NCBI GenBank assembly: GCA_035578155.1
Contig: JAPWDM010000075.1
Location: 310,001 to 374,000 of the forward strand
Direction of reading: 5' to 3'
From: Brachynemurus nebulosus
Lineage: Eukaryota; Arthropoda; Insecta; Neuroptera; Myrmeleontidae
Length of the DNA: 64,000 bases
Under the pieces are notes generated by a model. The model made no database searches, was not told the DNA's origin, and worked only from the letters and a program-made list of their open reading frames with translations. Numbering within the stretch: the first letter of the stretch is position 1; every line of letters begins with the position of its first letter. The position numbers were made by a program, and so were the translations under genes. Positions 56,505-64,000 of the stretch are shown piece after piece.

Positions 56505-57152
56505 GGGTAACTTGAGCCCATTATAACTTTAGTATAAAATGGTGCAAGACTATAGCAGAAATTCCCAAAAGTTCTAAACCGTTGGACAAGTTCGTTAACC
56601 AGGCACGTCCGATGCCCAAAACATGTTATTTTTGGAAATTTTCATGAAAAAAATTAACTTTTTTCCAATATTTCTCCTTATTCAAAAATTTTTACACTAT
56701 TGGAACGAGGAGACAAAATCACACAAAAAAGGTCTTTAAACTATTATTCTATGTCAACTAGTTTCCGAGAAAAACTAATTTTGTAAACGGAAATTCGCTA
56801 CGTTATGCAGGATGCTGCGATAAGAGTATTGAATAAGTAAAGTTCCTTATATGTTTGTACAATGTTTTAATTAGTAACCAGCGTCCTACATGGTCTCAAA
56901 CTGTTTTCAAATGAAAATAACCTTGAAATTTAGGTTTGGGCTCAAGTAACCCGATCTTGAGCTTAATTTGAGCCCAAAATCTAAAAAGCTATAAAATTTA
57001 TGAGCCATAAGAAAAAGGTCCATATTATACAATAAACTAACCGTAGTCATATATAGATTAATATACTAAATTTCCTATCCCAAATAAGTATAACAGTTAC
57101 GCTCAATTTTTGAAATTATCAGATGATTTGCAAATCTGGGCTCAAGTAACCC
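56505..57152. mobile_element. candidate GGGTAACTTGAGCCC-ended element
   Basis: GGGTAACTTGAGCCCATTAT at the left and, from the right, GGGTTACTTGAGCCCAGATT. TGGGCTCAAGTAACCC also occurs internally at 56935-56955. TA precedes the left end, but GC follows the right end, so the flanks are not diagnostic. Confidence 0.5.
56575..56830 (+). repeat. dispersed repeat family C, copy 2
   Basis: Colinear with 18970-19250: AACCAGGCACGTCCGATGCC, TTTTTTCCAATATTTCTCC, AAACTATTATTCTATGTCAA and GGAAATTCGCTACGTTATGC, then AGGATGCTGCGA. Confidence 0.7.
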
Positions 57153-57659
57153 GCAATTACGGTATATAAATAGTATCAATTCACGGGCCGGATTAAAAAC
57201 AGACGCCAGGATCAAATTTTGGTCCGCGAACCATAGTTTACCGTCGTCTGATTTAAATGCTCTAATTGTTTTCGTTCAGTTGTCTAACGTCATATTTATT
57301 AAAGTTTTTCTTCTTAAGGTATCCATCATCAGTTTTCACAGTATACAGCATAAATATTATCGTAATAAGAAAATCAGTTGAGTAAGTGAGGCATACACTC
57401 AAGAACAGAATAAACTCCACCAAGTCAGTGGTAAAATGACCTACATGGAAAAGAATTTGGCAATATTCAACAAATGGTAGTTCCATATTGGACTGTAGTT
57501 GTTCAACAAAGTTATCATAGTATGTTTTTGACACATACAAAGTTCTTAATTTATATACAAAATTTCAGTTGAAAATAAACTTTTTAAATTAAATACACGG
57601 TTGCTCTAGTTTTTTTATAATTTAAAGTTACAATCCTATTGAAAAAAAATTCTTATTTC

Positions 57660-58370
57660 GTTTTCGTAAGTCTACTTTTTCTACATTTTCTACTTTTGGT
57701 ATAGAATCACTGTACCTTTTCTATTTTTGGTATAGTATAGATTTGCTGTATCCTTTCTACTTTGGGTATAGAACTGCTGTGACCACAGACCAGTGAACAT
57801 ATTATATTTTATATTATAGAGACATATAATATAAATGTATAATTAAAGCAATCAGTTACGACTAAGTTCCGACTTCAATAGTATTCTGTTATATAGTAAT
57901 TGATTCGTATCCGTAGTTACACTTTCAAATAACTATTGTCAAAATACCTATAATATTGATAATAAAATTTTACTTTTTGGAGAAGAAATTGCAAAATTTT
58001 GAAAGAAGAAAATTGGTATTTGCTTTATTTTCAAAATACGTACGTATACAAATTATGTCCTGCAATAATTATAGTCGCATTTGCTCAAAAATTGACATTA
58101 TATTATTTCATTAAATTTCACCCGTCTCACCCTTGTTACCTGCTTCAAGAAAAATACCTAGAAACTGGCTTTACGCATTGCCTAGTAGTATAAAATAATA
58201 GTGTTAATTGGTCTGTGGCTGTGACCTTACTACTTTCGTTACAAAATGGCTGTGATCTTATTGCTTTTGGCACAGAATCATTGTAACACTACTACTTTTG
58301 GTATAGAACCGCTACAACTTCACTACTTTTGACATAAAACTGCTATAACTTTACTAACTCACACGAACGA
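57660..58370. repeat. degenerate minisatellite split by about 400 bp
   Basis: Units of about 40 bases (CTACTTTTGGTATAGAA, then CYGCTGTAACYTT) occur at 57665-57790 and again at 58215-58370. The intervening segment is bounded by CTGTGACCACAGACCAGTG and GGTCTGTGGCTGTGACC. Part of it (57945-58012) resembles 33800-33905. It looks like an insertion into a tandem array. Confidence 0.6.
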
Positions 58371-58916
58371 CAGTACAACCACAGAATAACTACAAAAATG
58401 GTTCTTCGCCTGGTACGTCGTGGGTGTTAGGTTTAATGGTCAAAAACGTTGAAAACCGGAAATAAATATCTAACAAAGCCACCATAGTTATCTGATATTA
58501 AAATCGTTAAGCCCTACTTTGTTAAAACAAAGTTTGAAACATTTCACTGTCATACAATATCTCAAATAATCAAATACGATGTCAGACAACATTAAAATGC
58601 GTCAAAGTATACTTCATTCGAATTTACATTACTTTTTCTCACTTTTATACACATATCGACATTTGTGTGTCTCTATGCTGTGTGTCACGAAAATTACAGA
58701 TAAAATTTATAGTAACGAAGACAAACACATACATATGTGTCACTTATTACCCAAACAGTGACACGTTTCTATGGTAACTAATGCTTAGAAAGTTAATACG
58801 AATGAGTAAGGGAAATAGTGTGTAGGTACTTATTTCAACTACGAGTAGGTATTCAATTTTTTTTATACAGAGTGAGTTTTTTGCCAGTTGCCATTTTTTT
58901 TATTATGGCTAAATTA
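58371..58916. other. non-coding stretch
   Basis: Nothing recognised. Confidence 0.45.
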
Positions 58917-58920
58917 TTAA

Positions 58921-59526
58921 CCCTTTGCATTCGATGGGCGCCGCCACGGCGACACAATAAATATTTATTCCATTCGTTAGGCGCCGCAGCGGCGCCATAA
59001 ATAATAGGTACGTATTTTATTATTTACAACACGCTAGGGGAAATAAGGCCCGATTTACATTAACGCTCCGCTTTCAGTACGATATCACTCCGCTTCCGGT
59101 CCGATAAAATATTCTTACATAATTAAATAATGAGTGTATTCCCATCATCGCTCTGATATCGGTCCGATATCAGTCACGGTTCGTTCTCGCTTCAATACCG
59201 CTCCAATACCAATACCACTGAGATAATATTTTATCGGAGCGATATCAGATCCTATATCGATAGTGTGAACACGTTTTGATTCCAATTCGCTCCGTTTCTC
59301 ACTCAGCCTTCTTCATTTACTTGAAAATTATTATATTAGAAAAATATGATACAACATAACGACGCGACGTCTTGCTACAATACATTGTGATACATACTAC
59401 TAATTAACTAATAGATATATTGTATTATGATCTTATGTTCTCCTAATACAATAGTGTTGGCAGCGATTTAAAACTACTGTCGAGTAGCTGAGTACCCATA
59501 CTAAAAAATGGTTCGAGTGCAAAGGG
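58921..59526. mobile_element. piggyBac-type MITE with TTAA target duplication
   Basis: Inverted ends CCCTTTGCATTCGA and CCCTTTGCACTCGA, exactly flanked by TTAA (58917-58920, 59527-59530), the piggyBac target. Just inside the left end, two imperfect units carry GC-rich ATTCGATGGGCGCCGCCACG and ATTCGTTAGGCGCCGCAGCG, contrasting with the AT-rich surroundings. A Harbinger-MITE fragment is nested inside. No transposase. Confidence 0.85.
59047..59315. mobile_element. truncated Harbinger MITE inside the piggyBac MITE
   Basis: Begins GGCCCGATTTACATTAACGC after TAA, like the element at 8084. It shares GATAAAATATTCTTACA, CGCTCTGATATCGG and GATATCAGTC.CGGTTCG. The opposite terminus is missing. Confidence 0.7.
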
Positions 59527-59530
59527 TTAA

Positions 59531-60013
59531 ATTAATTAAAAAATTGTTCAACTACATAAGAATTTTGATTACCGCTGAGGACATTCGACTGTTATAGCCA
59601 GGATCTTCATAACTCCTTTAATTTTCGAATTGTGATACAAATTTACATTTTTAAATGGCATTCTATTTCTAAATTTAATCTCATTTTCTTGAGATTTTCG
59701 GTGTTGTGAACATCAATACCATGACAGTCATAACCTATAATGACAAAACGACCAACTGGTACACTATTTTGACAGCTGATACACTTTACGTAGAATTGTT
59801 GATGTCGTATGAGGTGGTGTGTGAATTAGTAAAGTTTCACTTGACGTTTTATGACGTCAATGGTGTTAAATTTTTTTATTTAATTTCGTTTTTTGTTGAT
59901 TTATTTTTATTAATTTAAGGAATCGAAAATTAATTTAGGTGCCAATGACTAGTTTACTATCAAGTACCTGTACGATAAAACTAACAAAACATACTTTCTG
60001 CGTGTACTTACAT
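59531..60013. other. non-coding stretch
   Basis: The 70-codon ORF at 59706-59918 has no recognisable features. Nothing else seen. Confidence 0.45.
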
Positions 60014-60285
60014 GCAGCGTTTGATTGTGCCCATGTAAAAAAAAAAAATCAAATTTTTGACGAGCAAAAAAACTGCGTTTCTTAACCACTTTTCTCTAAA
60101 AAAGTAAGTGACGATCCAACAAAAAAAGAACTACCTTTTTTAACAACTTTTCCAAAAAAAAAAAAAGTGACGAGCCAAAAAAAAAATGAAATTGCGAAAT
60201 GTAACACACGAGATACACGAGCCTCTACGTTCTCACGACCCCCCCCCCCCCCCGCCCTAGTGCTCCCAGTGTAAAATCAGCGCTG
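60014..60285. mobile_element. probable hAT-type MITE with AAGTGACGAGC units
   Basis: CAGCGTTTGATTGTGCCC at the left and GGGAGCACT..CAGCGCTG-type complement at the right are imperfect inverted ends. The inside has three units of AAAGTAAGTGACGAGCAAAA wording and a C-run, as in the other hAT MITEs. No matching 8-bp duplication was found. Confidence 0.5.
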
Positions 60286-60661
60286 TGTCAGAGTGTAACA
60301 AAATAGAGTTAACTATATTAACATTTACAGAAGTAAGAATATAACAAAATGTAAATAATATTTAAAGAATTAATAAATTTGAGAATATTAATTAATTTAA
60401 ATGAGAATATTATGAATATGTTTATTTTATTGCAAAAAAATTAAAACCATTAAAAATTGAGACGTGATATTTATATTTTAAAAGATAAACTACTACTTGT
60501 CTATGAGATGACTATCTCTAATAATAGGACGAAGGGAAGAGGAGAATTGACACGAACTGTTATGCTAAAAAGAGACAGACGGAATACATATTATGCTAAA
60601 AAGAGACAGATCACAATGAATGCAACGATGGCGTCAGAGATCATCGTCTCATAGACAAGTT
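60286..60661. other. non-coding stretch
   Basis: ORF 60457-60654 contains a duplicated LKRDRRNTYYAKKR-like DNA segment but no known motif; not called. Confidence 0.4.
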
Positions 60662-61091
60662 GTATTATATTACAACTCTAAGAAAAAAGTAAAGGTAATA
60701 AAATTTTGAAAAAAATATGATTGGTTAAAAAAGATGACAAGGATAAAAAAGTAGCTTGTACAGTGACACTTTTAATTTATTTATCTCTCTCACACAAAAA
60801 TGTGACAAACTAAGTCGGATTTACATAGCTAAAAAAAACTTCATAATTCAAAAAGTTAAATGAATGTATATAATTCTTAAAACTATTGATTTAGATTATA
60901 ATTTAACATTTCTAAATCGTATTCTGTATTGCCATATTCTATTTTGAATTGAAAAGTAATATTTTTATGAATGTTGCTGCAACAGGGCAGTTTCGTACTG
61001 AAAGTAATTTATTTCATTTTTTGCTATAGTATAAATCCAACTTGTAAAATTTTATCACGTTTACTTTTTTCTTAGAGTTGTAATATAATAC
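60662..61091. mobile_element. inverted-repeat element with 46-bp arms
   Basis: Arms 60662-60707 and 61046-61091 are complementary: GTATTATATTACAACTCTAA, GAAAAAAGTAAA and AATAAAATTTT. The spacer is unique, with GTTGCTGCAACAGGGCAG near 60972. Class unknown. Confidence 0.7.
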
Positions 61092-62891
61092 CTCTTGGTC
61101 TTTCTATTAATGCCTGGTTCGTTTCTTGGAAAAAAAAAAATAAAACTACCTTGACTGAATCTATCCTATGGAAATAGAGAGATACGTAACTTTTACTGCA
61201 AAATTAATAAATTTAAGAAGAATTAAAAGACATAAATAAAAAATTTTTCATTTATGTCTTTTATCGATGTACAGAATCAGTTTTGTCATCAAATTAATGT
61301 ATAAGTTCCATTTAAGAAAGTATAAGTTTGTGTCATAACCCGAAAACTAAAAGAGCTATAAAGCTCCCGATTATAACAATAGATTACCCTCAGCGATATC
61401 TATAATCTACAACTGTTATTTAAACATTTTTTTGATCCAATCAAAAGTTCATCCGTAGTAAAAATGGCAAATATATACGAATGGTATATACGAATATGTA
61501 CTCCAAGTCGACTCTAAATAGACAGACTGTTCAGGTTAACACAGTAATGTTTAAAAGAGCTACTTTGATTTGATAGATATCTAACGAACTGTATACATAG
61601 GTATATAAGTACTATGCTCGGCGAGAGGTATACATGCCTAGGATAATACTATTGAGGATGTATGTGACAGGATTACTTGATTTATGTGCAGTGGAATATG
61701 ATGTAAAACGGGAACGAAAGGAACGCCTAGTTTTAATGGACTTTTTTGTGTAGCTTTTAATTCCATTACATGATTTTGTGTCGAGGCTAGACTGATTGTA
61801 TTAACCGGATATGAAAATTTTATTTCCTGACTATGTATTTTATATTATCCTTTATGGAAAATTATAGATTGCATGCAAATCCCGCATAAGTTTTTGATGA
61901 AGACAAAAAATGAATTTATTAGAGTTTATTCGTTGTTTTTTCGCCTTGAATACCATTGGTCGTGTGATCACCATACAAATAAACAAATGCAAAACGAAAT
62001 GTAAAGAAAAACAAAAACCAGCTCACCTTTCTGTCGCTTAGCATTTGCTCTTGAACTATTCAAATAAACATACTGTATAGGGAAAATATTTGCCAAGTGC
62101 AAATTGTATTTGCGTAAATAATGTCCTGTACAATAAGTTGCTTTTAAAAATGGATTTGATGAAACAATTTGTGAGATCAGTAAATTGTTAATAGTAATTA
62201 CTCGTGCCAAAATTTTTCACTTTTTATAACTTTGACTCAATCTAGTCCCCATTTTCAATATTTATGATGCTTTTTTGGACATAAGGGTGCAGGGTACAGT
62301 AACTTGCAAGTGATTTTCCCGGAAAATACTAAAAAAAAATGAATAAAAAAGTATATCGTATAACTGACATATACCTGTACACATTAAAAAATTAGGACGA
62401 GAAAAATTTTGAAAATTCTTACCCCTTATTCAAGAGACTATACCTCAAACCAAAGTGGTCCAACAATAGTTTTGAAAAGACCATTTAAAACCTTCTAGTG
62501 TTTACTTTTTGACGTTAATATTCAACAATTTTTGTACCTCTAAAACAGTATTATTTTTAAAGAATAATCGCGGAAAAAAATAATTGAAATTTTTTATCTC
62601 TAAGTTGTGCACAAGGTGTAGAAAATTTTTTAGAATGAATTGAGCATCAATTTAACTTAGTTTAAAATCCTTTCTACGATCATTATTTTAAGTTATTTAT
62701 GGTTAAATAAAATCCTTGATATTTTTGCAAGTAATAATGTTACAACAAATGGAAGCAGGGTTTCAGAAATCCCAAAATATCCTCTTTGAGATAAAAATAT
62801 TGGTCAAGTGAAGAAAAATTACCTACCTTATGTAAAATCGGTTTTAAATGACTCTGAAGTTAGAGTATTTTTTCAGTTGACCATAATCCTT
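61092..62891. other. non-coding AT-rich stretch
   Basis: No gene supported. A small hairpin (AAAAGACATAAAT and its complement, 61227-61262) is the only structure noted. Confidence 0.45.
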
Positions 62892-63347
62892 TAAGGGGGA
62901 CCACTAATGTGACCGCCTGAAAAAGGTGATTTTTGGGAATTTTTTTAAAGAAAACTACTGTATGGAATGTTTTAAAAATAAGTATATATTCGTTGATATA
63001 TAAAAAATTCATGATAAAATTTTTGGACCAAAAAATTGAAAATTCAGTGAGTTATTTGCGATTTCCCAAGGCTTCAAAAAAAAAGTCCCCTCACTGCTGC
63101 AGTGATAGCGACCTTCACATAGTGCCTGAAATCAAAAAAAAAACCAAAAAGCCTATTAAACTATAAGATATTGCACGTGCCATGAACCTCAATCGAAAAA
63201 AAGTTGAAATTTCACAAAATGGCGGAATTTTTAAAAAAAAAAGGTTCAAGTTTTGCGCGAAAATTTGATGATTTTTGGCCAGCAAAAATTACATTTTATA
63301 TTCGATCGGAAAACTGGAGGTTCATGGCACGAAGAAACATATATACC
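62892..63347 (-). repeat. dispersed repeat family A, minus-strand copy
   Basis: Reverse complement of 572-1029 with scattered changes; see that entry for landmarks. The ORF at 62933-63166 is not conserved in the other copy. Confidence 0.75.
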
Positions 63348-64000
63348 TAAAAGAAGCTACAATTTTTCATCATTTAGGTTACAGTTTTACTAAAGCGGTA
63401 CACAAGATTATTAAAAAATATTGACTAATTCATAAATGGTATCAGTTCGAAAAAAAAATTGAAAACCGATGGAAAAATCAACACTAATTGAGGAGCTGGG
63501 TGGAAAATGGGCGTAAGTACAGACATATCTTTTTGAGAAAAGATCATTTCAAAGTTTGGGTGTCTAGTATGAAGCTGAAGACTGAAAAACTGGTAATTGT
63601 CGTGTTATACAATTGGTAGCACTAATAATACACTATCCATTAAGATTAAATAAACAGTGAATATCGGTTGCAACTACATATTTTTTCGAATTTTTTCGAA
63701 GTATGACTTACGCTCTTTTTGCAGATAAAATTTTGATTGAACAAAAAAATAAGTTCTTTTTCCTTTTTTTGAAATTCGATTTAAACTTTGACAGCACATT
63801 TATTAAATTTTAAACCAAAACATTTTATTCCAGTTAATTTAATGAATATGTATATGTATACTTGTAGGTACAGTGTCCGCCTGAAAGTTGGTTATATGTG
63901 AAAAACTTTCTTATATTAAATTTCTTAGAAAAATTTATTCTTGATAAAAATTAGTACTTGGTCTTAAGCTAAAAAAGCACCCACAGACACTTGCATATAT
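63348..64000. other. non-coding stretch to the window end
   Basis: Nothing recognised. Confidence 0.45.

Larger units (their letters stand above)
55983..57250. mobile_element. hAT element with nested repeats
   Basis: CAGTGACTGACAAACATTTT at the left and CCATAGTTTACCGTCGTCTG at the right. Flanks GTTTAAAT (55975-55982) and ATTTAAAT (57251-57258) match 7 of 8. An internal GGGCCGGATTAAAAA and GGTCCGCGAACC lie near the right end, as in many hAT elements. The ends pair poorly, so the call rests mostly on the duplication. It contains a GGGTAA element and family C. Confidence 0.5.

Noticed and set aside
61227..61262. Hairpin AAAAGACATAAAT with its complement as a microRNA
   Set aside because: Stem of about 13 bp is too short and AT-rich; no precursor-like extension.
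1..64000. CRISPR arrays, bacterial operons or phage genes
   Set aside because: No regularly spaced identical repeats and no compact gene arrangement; tandem repeats found are contiguous or degenerate.

Overview
The window reads as nuclear DNA of an animal, most probably an insect. It is very AT-rich and full of (TA)n tracts and short inverted-repeat transposons. It carries Penelope, LINE, Helitron, piggyBac, hAT, PIF/Harbinger and pogo-like remnants. There are no bacterial-type operons. A hemipteran is my weak guess from the style of the repeats; nothing here fixes the species.

Only one convincing host gene is present: an uninterrupted minus-strand ORF of 1922 codons (22247-28015). It encodes four consecutive modules, each a six-helix cation-channel unit followed by a cyclic-nucleotide-binding-like domain. 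This is the single-chain pseudotetramer layout known from CNGK channels. Here none of the four pore loops shows a GYG/GFG filter, and only the first nucleotide-binding fold keeps the canonical phosphate-binding residues. It is the most interesting object in the window.

Layout. 0-8.5 kb: one arm of a repeat found inverted at the far end of the window, a hAT MITE with perfect 8-bp target duplication, a TAGGGATG-type hAT element, a 5'-truncated LINE with an intact reverse transcriptase (4360-6105), a GGGTAA-ended MITE and a Harbinger MITE. 8.7-11.6 kb: a decayed Penelope-like element (RT C-terminus plus GIY-YIG endonuclease) split by a hAT element that itself holds a mariner-type MITE. A hammerhead-ribozyme-like motif lies downstream at 11558-11600. 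11.7-22.2 kb: further TIR elements, among them a Harbinger relic with a transposase fragment and an internally deleted pogo-like element. 22.2-28.0 kb: the channel gene. 28.3-32.5 kb: TIR elements, one carrying a 67-codon ORF. 32.5-45 kb: mostly plain AT-rich sequence with a Helitron, a 1-kb TIR element and pogo-like MITEs. 45.6-47.7 kb: a nested pile of palindromes, (TA)n tracts, a Helitron and a TATCGATA-rich hAT-like element. 47.7-64 kb: foldbacks, a tRNA-like sequence, the second 67-codon-ORF element, a hAT element containing other repeats, a piggyBac MITE and the second arm of the terminal repeat.

The transposons and the channel gene show no functional link. Element boundaries were read by eye from terminal inverted repeats and target duplications. 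Superfamily names rest on those termini and on a few protein fragments, not on any database search.
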